A stretch of 64,000 nt of DNA, from contig JAQTMZ010000003.1 in the NCBI GenBank assembly GCA_028714075.1, positions 62,001-126,000 of the forward strand, written 5' to 3'. The stretch is from Gallionella sp. (GTDB lineage: Bacteria > Pseudomonadota > Gammaproteobacteria > Burkholderiales > Gallionellaceae). A program made the position numbers and the translations under genes. The notes below the pieces were generated by a model. It did not search any database. It saw nothing but the letters and a program-made list of their open reading frames with translations, and was not told the DNA's origin. How positions within the stretch are numbered: position 1 is the stretch's first letter; each line of letters begins with the position of its first letter. Below, in pieces: positions 9,220 through 20,662 of the stretch.

Positions 9220-10404
9220 CTACAGCTTATCAATAAACCGCCGCAGCGAAATTTCAAGCGCGGCAAAATCTGGGTTGTACATCAGGCGGCGCAGCAGGCC
9301 GACCTTGAGATTCTGCTCGGTGATTTCCCCCTGCCAGGCTTGTTCGGGATGCTCGATGCAGGCCGCGTATTTTTCCATGTCGCCCGGATAATAATGTGCG
9401 CAATTGGCATACTCTCCCGTTGCGCCGTAGCGCGGGTCGTCGGCGGACAACACGATGGCGGTGTGGGCGGAGCTTAATATTTTCTGTGTGGGCATCACGC
9501 TGCTTACCAGCTCCAATTTCTCCAGTGGAAAGCCTTTGGTATGTTCCCCATGGTCGGTGGTGTAGAGCACCAGCTTGCTGGCTGGGTGCGGCATGCGCAT
9601 CATGAAGTTTAAAGTTGCGGTGGGTTCAACGGTCGCATCGTCGGCGCTGGCGGCGGCGAACACCGGGATGTTCAGCCCATGCGCCTGTAATTCGGCGCGT
9701 AGTTCCTCGGTCAGCGCATGCATCTGCGCGGCGGCATTTTTCGGGAAGGATTCGTATTTGTAGATGTCGCGGTCGGGCATGATGTTGACCCACTTCGCCG
9801 GCGGGATCAGCCAGCTATAAAATTTGTGCAGGTTGGCCCACTTTGCGCGTGGCGATATTTTGAGCGCGGGCGAAAACAGGAACAGCCCGCGCACGCGGTC
9901 ATCGCGCAGGCTCTGGCGGATGCTCAATGCGGCTCCGGCGGACAGTCCGCCCAGATAAACTTCGTCGACTTCTTCGGCCAGCCGGTCGGTGCCGTAGGCC
10001 ACCGCCTCGGCCCAATCCTGCCAGCGCACATCGAGCAAATCGCCGGGCTGCGTGCCGTGCCCCGGCAGCAAAACCGCCATGACGCGGAAGCCGTTTTGCC
10101 GGAACAACTCGGCCAGAGGGCGCATGAAATAAGGGGAGTCGGTCAGTCCGTGGGTGAGCAGCACGCCGCGCCGGAAGGCTTTTTCGCGCCCGGCAAAAGC
10201 ACCGGTGGCAGGCTTCAGTTCGAACGGCGCGTTGCCGTCGACTATTTTGGCGAGGTCAGCCGCAGCGGTTTTGGCGTGTACCTTGGCCAGCATGTCGCGA
10301 GTGCGCGCCACGTAATCCGCAAACGTTAGCCCGCTACCGTTGAATCCGGTATTCAACCCGGACGGCTGGTGTCGTGCCTCAAGCGAGGGAGTCGATGTCT
10401 TCAA
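9220..10404 (-). CDS. Alpha/beta hydrolase (serine lipase/aminopeptidase S33-like)
   Basis: This is a 394-residue hydrolase. The oxyanion-hole region is GVLLTHGLTDSPY, the nucleophile elbow is YLGGLSAGAAL (G-x-S-x-G), and acid and histidine candidates lie in ASADDATVEP and TTDHGEHTKG. LLPGHGTQPGDL is typical of monoacylglycerol-lipase-like folds. The only start giving the full N-terminus is TTG at 10404, with GGGA upstream; the first ATG would remove about 37 residues. The gene is divergent from a lipoprotein gene about 100 bases away. The substrate is unknown, and there is no clear signal peptide. Confidence 0.75.
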   Translation of the reverse strand: MKTSTPSLEARHQPSGLNTGFNGSGLTFADYVARTRDMLAKVHAKTAAADLAKIVDGNAPFELKPATGAFAGREKAFRRGVLLTHGLTDSPYFMRPLAELFRQNGFRVMAVLLPGHGTQPGDLLDVRWQDWAEAVAYGTDRLAEEVDEVYLGGLSAGAALSIRQSLRDDRVRGLFLFSPALKISPRAKWANLHKFYSWLIPPAKWVNIMPDRDIYKYESFPKNAAAQMHALTEELRAELQAHGLNIPVFAAASADDATVEPTATLNFMMRMPHPASKLVLYTTDHGEHTKGFPLEKLELVSSVMPTQKILSSAHTAIVLSADDPRYGATGEYANCAHYYPGDMEKYAACIEHPEQAWQGEITEQNLKVGLLRRLMYNPDFAALEISLRRFIDKL

Positions 10405-10505
10405 GGTTGTTCCCGGTCTTTTTTACCATTTCTGTGAACGCCCTTGCGGATTTATCTTGTGTTCAAAAGTGTCCACAAATGCCTGCGATATGCATATACT
10501 GCCGC

Positions 10506-11243
10506 ATGATACCAAAATGTTACCGCTTGCTTGCCCTCGGCGCTGCCGCGGCTTTGCTGGCCGCTTGCGCCGCCACGGAGCCGGTTAAAAACAGCAAGCC
10601 GGTCAAGCCCATTCCGCAGCAGGGTGAGCGCAATTCGCTCGTCCAGTTTGGCAAGTCGGATTTCGACCATCTGGCCGATGTGGAGATGCGCGAGAACACG
10701 CAGAGCCTGCGCGTGCTGATGGTCAAGCTTTACAAGCGCAACCCGCGCGAACTGCGCAAAAGCAGCGCAGGCAGCGCGGAAGAAATGGCGAAGGCGGTAT
10801 TTGAAAACCAGCGTGACTGGCGGTTCAGGGAAATCAGCGAGGCGCAGGGCACCGACGCGATCCAGCAGGCATTCCGCCCGGACTATTTGGGCGACCGCGT
10901 GCTGTCGCTGATCGTCGGCATGCAGACCATGCTGATCAAGGCGCACGGCGGGAAGACCGATTTTTATTTCACCGATAGCATCGATCCGCAGAACGTCTAC
11001 AACGCCGCGCGGAACATCGAAATCGCCGTGTGGAAACTCTCCAATGCGCGCGATGACACCGGGCAGCTTTATCTGCTGACCAACGAATTGAACGGCAGCG
11101 AGCGCAATCTCAGCTTCGAGCGCGAGTTCGGGAAGATCATTGGCAGCCTGGATTTATATGCGATCACCCTGTCGGAAAAATTGCAGCGTTCCATTACGCG
11201 GGTGATGCAGACTTTGGCCACCGCATTGTTTTTGCCGTTTTAA
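10506..11243 (+). CDS. Predicted outer-membrane-type lipoprotein of unknown function
   Basis: This 245-residue protein has a lipoprotein signal peptide (MIPKCYRLLALGAAAALLAA) followed by the lipobox cysteine, residue 21. I choose the ATG at 10506 because it places this signal at the N-terminus; upstream in-frame ATGs would bury it. The mature part is soluble with alpha/beta character (NLSFEREFGKIIGSLDLYAI) and matches no family I know. It ends 28 bases before the convergent channel gene. Confidence 0.75.
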   Translation: MIPKCYRLLALGAAAALLAACAATEPVKNSKPVKPIPQQGERNSLVQFGKSDFDHLADVEMRENTQSLRVLMVKLYKRNPRELRKSSAGSAEEMAKAVFENQRDWRFREISEAQGTDAIQQAFRPDYLGDRVLSLIVGMQTMLIKAHGGKTDFYFTDSIDPQNVYNAARNIEIAVWKLSNARDDTGQLYLLTNELNGSERNLSFEREFGKIIGSLDLYAITLSEKLQRSITRVMQTLATALFLPF

Positions 11244-11270
11244 AACTTGCTGCGAGGCGATGATGCAGCG

Positions 11271-12053
11271 TTAATCGTCCTGTTTGTTGCGCTGTTCCAG
11301 CAGGCGTTCGATGCGATCCAGCCGCGCGGCTATATCCTTGAGCTGGCGTTCCGCTTCCTCTTCCTCGTGCTCCATTTTCTCGACATCGCCGCCGATGAAG
11401 AACGCCGCCAGATTGGCGGTCAGTATTGAAATGAGCACCACGCCGAACAGGATCAGCAGCGAACCGAACAACCGCCCCGCCGCATTGTGCGGCACCACGT
11501 CGCCATAACCCACCGTGGCCATCGTCACCCACGCCCACCACATGCCGTCCCAGACGGTGCCGATGGAAGGGTCGATGCGCGAAATGATGATGCCGGACAG
11601 CAACATCGTGACGAAAGCTATGCCCAGCGTGGTGCCAAGCTGGTGGCGGGAAAGCAGTTTGCGGACGTTTCTGGACAGGCGTGCCAGCAACACAACCACC
11701 AGTACCAGGCGCATGCTGCGCATCAGGCCGACCAGCGGGGTGTACTGCCAGATGATGGGCAAGCCGCCGATGATGATGACCAGATTCATCCAGTTGCGCA
11801 GCAGGTATTCGCGCTTGTTCATGACCAGCGTGCTCAGCAGCGTGGTTTCGACGAGGAACGCCAGCCATATCAGCCAGTCGGCGATGAGCGCCTGCATCGG
11901 GCCGATGGCCTGTGTTTCTTCCAGATACCACTGTATGGGAATCCACAGCGCCACCAGCAGCATTGGCCATTCCAGCCGCTTCGCCCACAGCCGCGCGCTG
12001 GGGTGTTCGTGCGACTCGCCCCCGGCTATGCCGAGCAGATGAACGATTCTCAT
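11271..12053 (-). CDS. Voltage-gated-type potassium channel
   Basis: This is a 260-residue inner-membrane ion channel subunit. The selectivity filter TVGYGD is at residues 180-185, preceded by a pore helix (WDGMWWAWVTMA). An arginine-bearing S4-like segment (MRSMRLVLVVVLLARLSRNV) lies at about 111-130. Residues 224-258 form an acidic/basic coiled coil that probably tetramerises. The start ATG is two bases from a MITE-like element, whose terminal TAGAGG lies seven bases upstream and appears to act as its ribosome binding site. Confidence 0.88.
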   Translation of the reverse strand: MRIVHLLGIAGGESHEHPSARLWAKRLEWPMLLVALWIPIQWYLEETQAIGPMQALIADWLIWLAFLVETTLLSTLVMNKREYLLRNWMNLVIIIGGLPIIWQYTPLVGLMRSMRLVLVVVLLARLSRNVRKLLSRHQLGTTLGIAFVTMLLSGIIISRIDPSIGTVWDGMWWAWVTMATVGYGDVVPHNAAGRLFGSLLILFGVVLISILTANLAAFFIGGDVEKMEHEEEEAERQLKDIAARLDRIERLLEQRNKQDD

Positions 12054-12055
12054 TT

Positions 12056-12196
12056 GGGTACCTCTATAAATTCAGATTTCATCCCAACTGCTGCGTTGCG
12101 GAAAAAATTTCTTGCTTACATATTATCCATATGCGGCGCGGCGGAATTTTTTCCGCGCCTTGCATTTGGGCGAACTCTGAATTTCTAGAGGCACCC
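12056..12196. mobile_element. MITE-like element, copy A (141 bp)
   Basis: The element begins gggtacctctataaattcag and ends with an approximate complement, ...ctagaggcaccc, giving imperfect terminal inverted repeats of about 24 bases. It encodes no protein. A second copy of the same length lies at 24570-24710 in the same orientation, with about 85-90% identity by eye. Copy A fills the space between serS and the channel gene almost exactly. I see no clear target duplication here. Confidence 0.85.
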
Positions 12197-12198
12197 AA

Positions 12199-14234
<2,036 letters not shown>

Positions 14235-14243
14235 TGATTTTCT

Positions 14244-15563
14244 CTATTTTTTATTCTTTGCCGCCGTATCCAGTTCACGCAGCCGTGCCAGTTTCTCGGC
14301 GATTTTTGCTTCCAGCCCGCGCTCGGTCGGCTCATAGAAACTTACCGGCGGCATGCCATCGGGGAAATAATTTTCACCCGCCGCATAACCGTCTGCCTCG
14401 TCGTGCGCGTAGCGGTAGTCCTTGCCGTAATCGAGTTGCTTCATCAGCTTGGTCGGCGCGTTGCGCAAGTGCAGCGGCACTTCGCGCGAACCGTCTTGGC
14501 TGACGAAGGCGCGCGCGGCATTATACGCGACATAACCGGCATTCGATTTCGGCGCGCAGGCCATATACAGCACCGCTTGCGCCAATGCCAGCTCGCCTTC
14601 CGGCGAGCCCAGACGCTCGTAAGTTTGCGCCGCATCCTGCGTCAGCTGGATCGCGCGCGGGTCGGCCAGGCCGATGTCTTCCCATGCCATGCGCACGATG
14701 CGCCGCGCCAGGTAGCGCGGGTCGGCGCCGCCGTCCAGCATGCGTACCAGCCAGTACAGTGCGGCATCGGGATGGGAACCGCGCACCGACTTGTGCAGCG
14801 CGGAAATCTGGTCGTAGAACGCTTCGCCGCCCTTGTCGAAACGGCGCAGGTTCTGCGCCAGCGCGTTGTCGAGAAATGCACTGTCTATCTCGTTGATGCC
14901 TGCGGTTTGTGCGGCGGTCTGCAACTGTTCCAGCGCGTTGAGCAGACGGCGCGCATCGCCGTCGGCGTAGCCGATGATGCGTTCTTTTGCTTCATCGTCG
15001 AATCGCAAATCGGCCAACGCAACTTGGCGCGCACGGTCGAATAACTGCGCCAGTTCTTCCGCCGACAGCGCGTGCAGCACATACACCTGCGCGCGCGACA
15101 GCAGCGCATTGTTGACCTCGAAGGACGGGTTCTCGGTGGTCGCGCCGATGAAGGTCACCAGCCCCTGCTCGACGAACGGCAGGAACGCATCCTGCTGCGA
15201 CTTGTTGAAGCGGTGCACTTCGTCGACGAACAGGATGGTATGGCGACCGCGCTGTTGCAGCACCTGCTGCGCCTGCGCGATGGCCTCGCGGATGTCCTTC
15301 ACGCCGGACAGCACCGCTGACAGCGGCATGAATTCGGCATCGAACGCCTGTGCCATCAGCCGCGCCAAGGTGGTCTTGCCCACGCCCGGCGGCCCCCACA
15401 GGATCATCGAATGCAGCTTGCCGGACTGGAACGCCAGCCGCAGCGGCCTGCCCGCGCCCAGTAGATGTGACTGCCCGATGACTTCGTCGATATGTTTCGG
15501 GCGCAGGCGTTCCGCCAATGGGGCGGCGGGGGAGGGAGAGTCGAACAAGTCGGTGGCTGTCAT
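14244..15563 (-). CDS. rarA: Replication-associated recombination protein A (MgsA/Mgs1 type)
   Basis: This 439-residue AAA+ clamp-loader-like ATPase acts at stalled replication forks. PLAERLRPKHIDEVIGQSHL is the family opening. Walker A is WGPPGVGKTTLAR, Walker B is LFVDEVHRFNKSQQD, and sensor 1 is FIGATTENPSF. The C-terminal half has the oligomerisation domain signature DGGADPRYLARRIVRMAWED. E. coli RarA is 447 residues. In E. coli the order lolA-rarA-serS is the same, only without the methyltransferase between. Confidence 0.96.
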   Translation of the reverse strand: MTATDLFDSPSPAAPLAERLRPKHIDEVIGQSHLLGAGRPLRLAFQSGKLHSMILWGPPGVGKTTLARLMAQAFDAEFMPLSAVLSGVKDIREAIAQAQQVLQQRGRHTILFVDEVHRFNKSQQDAFLPFVEQGLVTFIGATTENPSFEVNNALLSRAQVYVLHALSAEELAQLFDRARQVALADLRFDDEAKERIIGYADGDARRLLNALEQLQTAAQTAGINEIDSAFLDNALAQNLRRFDKGGEAFYDQISALHKSVRGSHPDAALYWLVRMLDGGADPRYLARRIVRMAWEDIGLADPRAIQLTQDAAQTYERLGSPEGELALAQAVLYMACAPKSNAGYVAYNAARAFVSQDGSREVPLHLRNAPTKLMKQLDYGKDYRYAHDEADGYAAGENYFPDGMPPVSFYEPTERGLEAKIAEKLARLRELDTAAKNKK

Positions 15564-15568
15564 AAATT

Positions 15569-15592
15569 GTAGGGGCGTGATTCATCACGCCC
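15569..15592. repeat. Short palindromic repeat, TGTAGGGGCG family
   Basis: The sequence tgtaggggcgtgattcatca, continuing cgccc, forms a compact hairpin (gggcgtgat / atcacgccc). It lies between rarA and lolA. It is a close relative of the bioD-bioC repeat at 21344-21404. Confidence 0.65.
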
Positions 15593-15634
15593 TGAGATTT
15601 TTCGCGTTAGGCAATGGCGCGATGAAGCATGTCT

Positions 15635-16243
15635 TTACTCCAGCACATCCGCGCCTTTCGGCGGCACGAACTTGAACAGTTGCGGCGACAGTTGCGGGTT
15701 GCGCTGCAGGCCGGAAAAACGCAACACGGTCTTGTGCCCGAACGAGTCGTTCATTTCCATGATGACCAATTCTGCCTGTGCGTTGAACGCCATGAGAATC
15801 TTCTCGAAGCTGCTGTCCTGCGCTTTGGGAAACGCTTGCAGCCAATCCAGCCCGTCCTGGCTGCCGCTTTCCTTGAGCGTAAAGCCGCGTTCGATTTCGT
15901 TGCTGCCGGACAGCAGCGCTGCCGGGCTGCTGCCGAGCGCCGCATCCAGCCGCTTTACCGTGACCTGGTTCAGCTCCACGTCATGCAGCCAGAATTTCAC
16001 TCCATCGCCCACGATCAGTTGCTCGTAGGGCTTCTCGTAAGTCCAGCGGAATTTGCCGGGACGCTGGAACTGCATGACGCCGGAGGCGCTCTGGATGCGC
16101 TTGCCGTTCTGATCCAGCACCACCTGCGTGAAATTGGCCTGCGCGGAATGCGTCGCGGCGATGAATTCCTTAAGCTTGTCGATGCCGCCGGCATGAGCCG
16201 AAAGCGGCAACGTCAAGAACAGCAGGATAAAAAACTTTTGCAT
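15635..16243 (-). CDS. lolA: Outer-membrane lipoprotein carrier protein LolA
   Basis: This 202-residue periplasmic chaperone takes lipoproteins from LolCDE to the outer-membrane acceptor LolB. The signal peptide is MQKFFILLFLTLPLSAHA. I set the start at the ATG at 16243, behind GGGAAA, and not the TTG 12 bases upstream. The mature protein has the LolA pattern: FTQVVLDQNGKRIQSASGVM and FQRPGKFRWTYEKPYEQLIV. The order ftsK-lolA-rarA on one strand is conserved in many proteobacteria. Confidence 0.95.
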   Translation of the reverse strand: MQKFFILLFLTLPLSAHAGGIDKLKEFIAATHSAQANFTQVVLDQNGKRIQSASGVMQFQRPGKFRWTYEKPYEQLIVGDGVKFWLHDVELNQVTVKRLDAALGSSPAALLSGSNEIERGFTLKESGSQDGLDWLQAFPKAQDSSFEKILMAFNAQAELVIMEMNDSFGHKTVLRFSGLQRNPQLSPQLFKFVPPKGADVLE

Positions 16244-16317
16244 TTTGTTTCCCAATAAAAATAACTGTCCGCAGATTCAAAGGCAAGCAATCTGCGTAAT
16301 TTGCGGATAAAAAGGGG

Positions 16318-18588
16318 TTACTCCGAGCGCGCCGGCGCGATCACTTCGCGGTTGCCGTTGCTCTGCATCGCGCTGACGATACCGGCTGATTCCATTTGCT
16401 CGACCAGCCGCGCGGCGCGGTTGTAGCCGATGCGCAGATGGCGCTGCACCAGCGAGATCGAGGCGCGGCGGTTCTTGACGACGATTTCCACCGCCTGATC
16501 GTATAAGGGGTCGGCTTCCGCATCCAGGCTCGGCCCGCCATCGCCGCCATCTTCCGCTGCCTCATCCAGCGAATTCAGCACGCCGTCGATGTACTGCGGT
16601 TCGCCTTGCGCTTTCAGATATTCGGCGATGCGATGCACTTCCTGGTCGGACACGAATGCGCCGTGTACGCGCTGCGGATAACCGCTGCCGGGCGGCAGGT
16701 ACAGCATGTCGCCCTGCCCGAGCAACGCTTCCGCGCCCATCTGGTCGAGGATGGTGCGCGAATCGATCTTGCTCGACACCTGGAACGCCACGCGCGTCGG
16801 CACGTTGGCCTTGATCAGCCCGGTGATCACGTCCACCGACGGGCGCTGCGTGGCCAGCACCAGATGGATGCCGGAGGCGCGCGCCTTCTGCGCCAAGCGC
16901 GCGATCAGCTCCTCGATCTTCTTGCCCACCACCATCATCAGGTCGGCGAGCTCGTCGATGAATACCACGATCAGCGGCAGCTCTTCGAGCGCTTCGGGAT
17001 TTTCCGGCGTGAGCGTGAACGGGTTGGTCAGCGGCTGCCCGGCCTTGATCGCATCGCGCAGTTTCTGGTTGTAGCCGGCAATGTTGCGTACACCGAAAGT
17101 GGACATCAGCCGGTAGCGCCGGTCCATTTCCTGCACGCACCAGTTGAGCCCCGAAGCGGCCTGGCGCATGTCGGTGACCACTGGGCAGAGCAGGTGCGGG
17201 ATGCCCTCGTAAACGGAAAGCTCCAGCATCTTCGGGTCGATCAGCAGCATGCGCACCTGCTGCGGCGTGGCCTTGTAGAGAATGCTCAGGATCATCGCGT
17301 TGATCCCCACCGATTTGCCGGAGCCGGTGGTGCCTGCCACCAGCGCATGCGGCATCTTGGCCAGATCGGCGACCACCGGCTTGCCGGAAATATCCTTGCC
17401 CATCGCCATGGTCAGCACGGAACCCATGTCGGCATACACTTGCGAGCCGAGGATTTCCGACAGGTGCACCATCTGGCGTTTCGGGTTGGGCAGCTCCAGC
17501 GCCATGTAAGTCTTGCCCGGAATGGTCTCGACCAGCCGGATGCTCACCACCGACAGCGCGCGCGCCAGATCCTTCACCAGATTGGTGATCTGGCTGCCCT
17601 TCACGCCGACTGCCGGGTCGATCTCGTAGCGCGTGATCACCGGGCCGGGATAGGCTGCGACCACCTTCACCTCCACGCCGAAATCCTTCAGCTTGCGCTC
17701 GATCAGGCGCGACGTGAATTCCAGCGTGTCGGCGGATACCGCTTCGACTTGCTGCGTCGCCGGGTCCAGCAAATGCAGCGGCGGCAGCGGCGAGTCCGGC
17801 ATGTCGGCGAACAGCGGCGCCTGTTTCTCTTCGCTTACCCGCGCCGATTTGGCCACTTCCACCAGCGGCATTTCGATGTGGATCGGCTGATGATCCTCGA
17901 CACGTTTCTTTTCTTCTTCGACGACGGCGACGCGCTCGTTCATCGCCTGCGCGCCGATGCGCCGGTCCTGCCGCGTCTGCCAAGCCATACGTGCCCGCTG
18001 GTAGGCGGTCTCCAGCAACGCGCCCAGCCAGTCGACAAAACGCAACCATGACAACCCGCTGAACAGGCTGAAGCTGGCGGCGATCAGCGCCAGCAGCAGC
18101 AGCGTCGCACCGGTAAACCCGAGCAGGCGTGTCAGGCTATCGCCGATTACTGCACCGAGCATTCCGCCGGGAGCCAGCGGCAGCGCGGCTTTCAGCGTAT
18201 ACATGCGCACCGCTTCGAGCGCGCTGCTGGCCAGCAGCAGCACTGCAAAACCCGCGACGGAAACCCACAAGGCGCGCCGGTCGAAGATGCTGTCGGAGCG
18301 CAACTGGTGATAGCCCGCCCAGACGCGTTGCAGCATGAACAGTACCCACCACCATGCGGAGAGCCCGAACAGATAGAACAGCAAATCGGACAGGTACGCG
18401 CCCAGCACCCCGCCGGGATTGCCGGTCAGCGCGCCGCTGGCGCTATGCGACCAGGCCGGATCGGCGCGGTTGTAACCGTGCAACACCAGCGCTATATACA
18501 GCGCGCTGGCGACCAGCAACAGCCAGCGCGACTCGCGCAGCAATGTGAACAGTTTATTGGTCGGCAGATCGCCGCTTGCTTCAGCCAT
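16318..18588 (-). CDS. ftsK: DNA translocase FtsK
   Basis: This septal DNA pump of 756 residues directs chromosome dimer resolution with XerCD at dif. Four N-terminal membrane segments fall within about residues 20-180. The alpha domain begins around the block ending [13 protein letters not shown]. Walker A is [16 protein letters not shown], Walker B is [15 protein letters not shown], and the C-terminal gamma winged helix (about 690-750) ends [19 protein letters not shown]. The linker is short compared with E. coli FtsK (1329 residues), as is common elsewhere. I prefer ATG 18588 over GTG 18597. The start overlaps the end of the upstream regulator gene. Confidence 0.95.
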   Translation of the reverse strand: MAEASGDLPTNKLFTLLRESRWLLLVASALYIALVLHGYNRADPAWSHSASGALTGNPGGVLGAYLSDLLFYLFGLSAWWWVLFMLQRVWAGYHQLRSDSIFDRRALWVSVAGFAVLLLASSALEAVRMYTLKAALPLAPGGMLGAVIGDSLTRLLGFTGATLLLLALIAASFSLFSGLSWLRFVDWLGALLETAYQRARMAWQTRQDRRIGAQAMNERVAVVEEEKKRVEDHQPIHIEMPLVEVAKSARVSEEKQAPLFADMPDSPLPPLHLLDPATQQVEAVSADTLEFTSRLIERKLKDFGVEVKVVAAYPGPVITRYEIDPAVGVKGSQITNLVKDLARALSVVSIRLVETIPGKTYMALELPNPKRQMVHLSEILGSQVYADMGSVLTMAMGKDISGKPVVADLAKMPHALVAGTTGSGKSVGINAMILSILYKATPQQVRMLLIDPKMLELSVYEGIPHLLCPVVTDMRQAASGLNWCVQEMDRRYRLMSTFGVRNIAGYNQKLRDAIKAGQPLTNPFTLTPENPEALEELPLIVVFIDELADLMMVVGKKIEELIARLAQKARASGIHLVLATQRPSVDVITGLIKANVPTRVAFQVSSKIDSRTILDQMGAEALLGQGDMLYLPPGSGYPQRVHGAFVSDQEVHRIAEYLKAQGEPQYIDGVLNSLDEAAEDGGDGGPSLDAEADPLYDQAVEIVVKNRRASISLVQRHLRIGYNRAARLVEQMESAGIVSAMQSNGNREVIAPARSE

Positions 18589-19252
18589 TGGCCGCACTGC
18601 CGATCAATTGGAGTTTTTCTGCCATGCGCACCGCTTCGATGCGGTTGCTTACGCGCAAAACCTGGTACAGCGTGGCTATGTGAACTTTTACGGTGCCTTC
18701 GGCAAGGCACATTTTTTCGGCAATCTCCCGGTTGGACAAGCCGCTCGCTATATGGGTCAGCGCCTGTATCTGGCGGGCGGTCAGATTAAACTCGTTGGTG
18801 CGTGAATTGTGCGGTTTCGCGGGACCCGGTTTCCCCCCGATTGCTTCACCATGTTTCTGCAATAACTGGGGCGGAATATATATGTCGCCAGCCAGCACCA
18901 GGTTCAAGGCCTCCAGCATCACCGGGACGGCAGAATTCTTGCACACGAACCCCATCGCGCCATAATCCATCGCTTTTTTCATAACCCCATAATTATCCTC
19001 GCCGGACACCACCACAATCGGAATATGCGGGTAAGAATGATGGAACAGTTTGATGGATAGCGGGCCTTCGCTGCCGGGCATATTCAGGTCCAGCAAAGCC
19101 AAATCCAGTTCCGGGTGCTGTCTTGCAATGTTCAGGGCATCGGAAAAATCTCCGGCTTCAAATATTTCGGATACTCCACCCTGCAACTGTTGCAGTACAT
19201 AACGCATCCCCTCGCGGAACAGTATGTGATCATCTACCAGCAAAATTTTCAT
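18581..19252 (-). CDS. NarL/FixJ-family response regulator
   Basis: This 223-residue two-component regulator has a receiver domain at about 1-120. The acidic pair is Asp7/Asp8, the phospho-acceptor Asp lies in [10 protein letters not shown] (about residue 55), and the lysine is in FVCKN. A LuxR-type helix-turn-helix at about 153-215 reads [20 protein letters not shown] and continues [15 protein letters not shown]. No sensor kinase gene is adjacent. Its 3' end overlaps the ftsK start by 8 bases, so the two are probably translationally coupled, which is an unusual pairing. Confidence 0.88.
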   Translation of the reverse strand: MKILLVDDHILFREGMRYVLQQLQGGVSEIFEAGDFSDALNIARQHPELDLALLDLNMPGSEGPLSIKLFHHSYPHIPIVVVSGEDNYGVMKKAMDYGAMGFVCKNSAVPVMLEALNLVLAGDIYIPPQLLQKHGEAIGGKPGPAKPHNSRTNEFNLTARQIQALTHIASGLSNREIAEKMCLAEGTVKVHIATLYQVLRVSNRIEAVRMAEKLQLIGSAANG

Positions 19253-19340
19253 ATGCGTCCTTAATGTTGCTGTTCAAAAGAAAAATTGTTGTGCTGCTGC
19301 GCCACACTTTTTCTGCTATTTCGCAACTTTAACTGACCGA

Positions 19341-19916
19341 TCATACCCCGGCAAGCAGCAGCCGGATATCAGCGGCCAGCCACTCGGCGCGTTGCCCGAG
19401 AGGCGCGTGCAAGCGTATCTTGCCGTTTGGGTCGATCAGCAGCGTGCCGACGCTGTGATCCATATTGTAGCCGGAGGAGGTCGGCTGCTTCTGGTACAGC
19501 ACATAAAACGCCTTGGCGGCCTGTGCCGTGGCTTGCGCATCACCATACAGGCCGAGGAACGACGGATGAAAAGCGGGAACATATTTTGCCAGCATCTCCG
19601 GCTTGTCGCGTTCCGGGTCAACCGTGATGAGCAGCACCTGCACCTTGTTTGCGTCCGCACCGAGCATATCCATTACCTGCGCCAGATCGGCCAGCGTGGT
19701 GGGGCATACGTCCGGGCAATGGGTGTAGCCGAAAAACAGCGCGACCACCTTGCCGCGGAAATCCGCCAGCGTGCGCGGCTTGCCGTTGTGGTCGATCAAA
19801 TGGAAATCCGCCTGGGTGAGCATTCCGCCGACATCGGCGGCGTGAAACGGCGGCGGCTTGGGCTTCCCGCAACCGGCCAGCAGCACAACCAACAACAGGA
19901 TAAATAAATTACGCAT
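19341..19916 (-). CDS. SCO1/SenC family copper lipoprotein
   Basis: This 191-residue thioredoxin-fold copper chaperone helps assemble the CuA centre of cytochrome c oxidase. The lipoprotein signal is MRNLFILLLVVLLAGC. The copper-binding CPDVC follows FFGYTH, and the distal histidine is in YNMDHSVGT. The ATG at 19916 (with AGGTG upstream) is preferred over a GTG at 19925. It lies 26 bases downstream of a SafE-type membrane protein gene, consistent with an oxidase maturation pair. Confidence 0.92.
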   Translation of the reverse strand: MRNLFILLLVVLLAGCGKPKPPPFHAADVGGMLTQADFHLIDHNGKPRTLADFRGKVVALFFGYTHCPDVCPTTLADLAQVMDMLGADANKVQVLLITVDPERDKPEMLAKYVPAFHPSFLGLYGDAQATAQAAKAFYVLYQKQPTSSGYNMDHSVGTLLIDPNGKIRLHAPLGQRAEWLAADIRLLLAGV

Positions 19917-19942
19917 TTTGGACACCTGACAAATTCAAAACT

Positions 19943-20662
19943 TTATGTGGGCACATGACAACTTCCCGTCCATCCGTGCAGGTAAAAGGTATAACCCACT
20001 TTAATCAGGCCATATACGCCGAACCCCGCCACCAGCAACCCGGCGGCCATCCGTACGCGCGGCGACTGGGTCCAGCGTCTGATATTTTCCCAGAACAATC
20101 CGATCGCCAGTAGATTCGGCAAGGTACCCAGGCCGAATGCCAGCATGATCAGCGCGCCGCTTTGCGCATTGCCGCTGGCCAGCGCGCTGACCAGCACGCT
20201 ATACACCAGGCCGCATGGCAGCCAGCCCCATAGCGCGCCGAGCAGCAAGGCGCGGGCGGGCGTGGTGACCGGCAGCAGGCCTTGCGCCAGCGGCTGGATA
20301 CGTCGCCACAACACGCTGCCGACCCGTTCGATGCGCCGCACCATGCCCCAGATGCCGGCAAGATACAGCCCCAGCGCGACCAGCATAAGGCTGGACAGCA
20401 TAAACAACAGGTGCTGCACCGGCACCGCGTCGCGCAGCAGCAACCCGGCTTGCCCGACCGCACCGGCCAGCGCGCCCGCCGCCATATAGCTGGTCAGCCG
20501 CCCGCCGTTGTACGCCAGATGAAACGGCCAGTGCGTGCCAGAGGACGTGGGTTTCGGCAGTTGCGCCGTAAGAATGCCGACGATGCTACCGCACATGCCA
20601 ATGCAATGCACGCCGCCGAGCAATCCGACAAAAAATACCGCGATGATGCTGAAGTCAGCCAT
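19943..20662 (-). CDS. Sulfite exporter TauE/SafE-like membrane protein
   Basis: This is a 239-residue protein with about six membrane helices. The N-terminal segment FFVGLLGGVHCIGMCGSIVG carries the conserved HCIGMCG motif of the DsbD-like/UreH-like SafE subgroup (COG2836). Members often sit beside cytochrome oxidase assembly genes and may move copper or reductant. Here the partner is the SCO1 gene immediately downstream. The start overlaps the end of bioD by 8 bases. Confidence 0.82.
   Translation of the reverse strand: MADFSIIAVFFVGLLGGVHCIGMCGSIVGILTAQLPKPTSSGTHWPFHLAYNGGRLTSYMAAGALAGAVGQAGLLLRDAVPVQHLLFMLSSLMLVALGLYLAGIWGMVRRIERVGSVLWRRIQPLAQGLLPVTTPARALLLGALWGWLPCGLVYSVLVSALASGNAQSGALIMLAFGLGTLPNLLAIGLFWENIRRWTQSPRVRMAAGLLVAGFGVYGLIKVGYTFYLHGWTGSCHVPT

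Noticed and set aside
16606-18051. 481-codon open frame antisense to ftsK
   Set aside because: It lies fully within the verified ftsK gene; the product is rich in Arg, His and Gln as expected from antisense reading of GC-rich codons.
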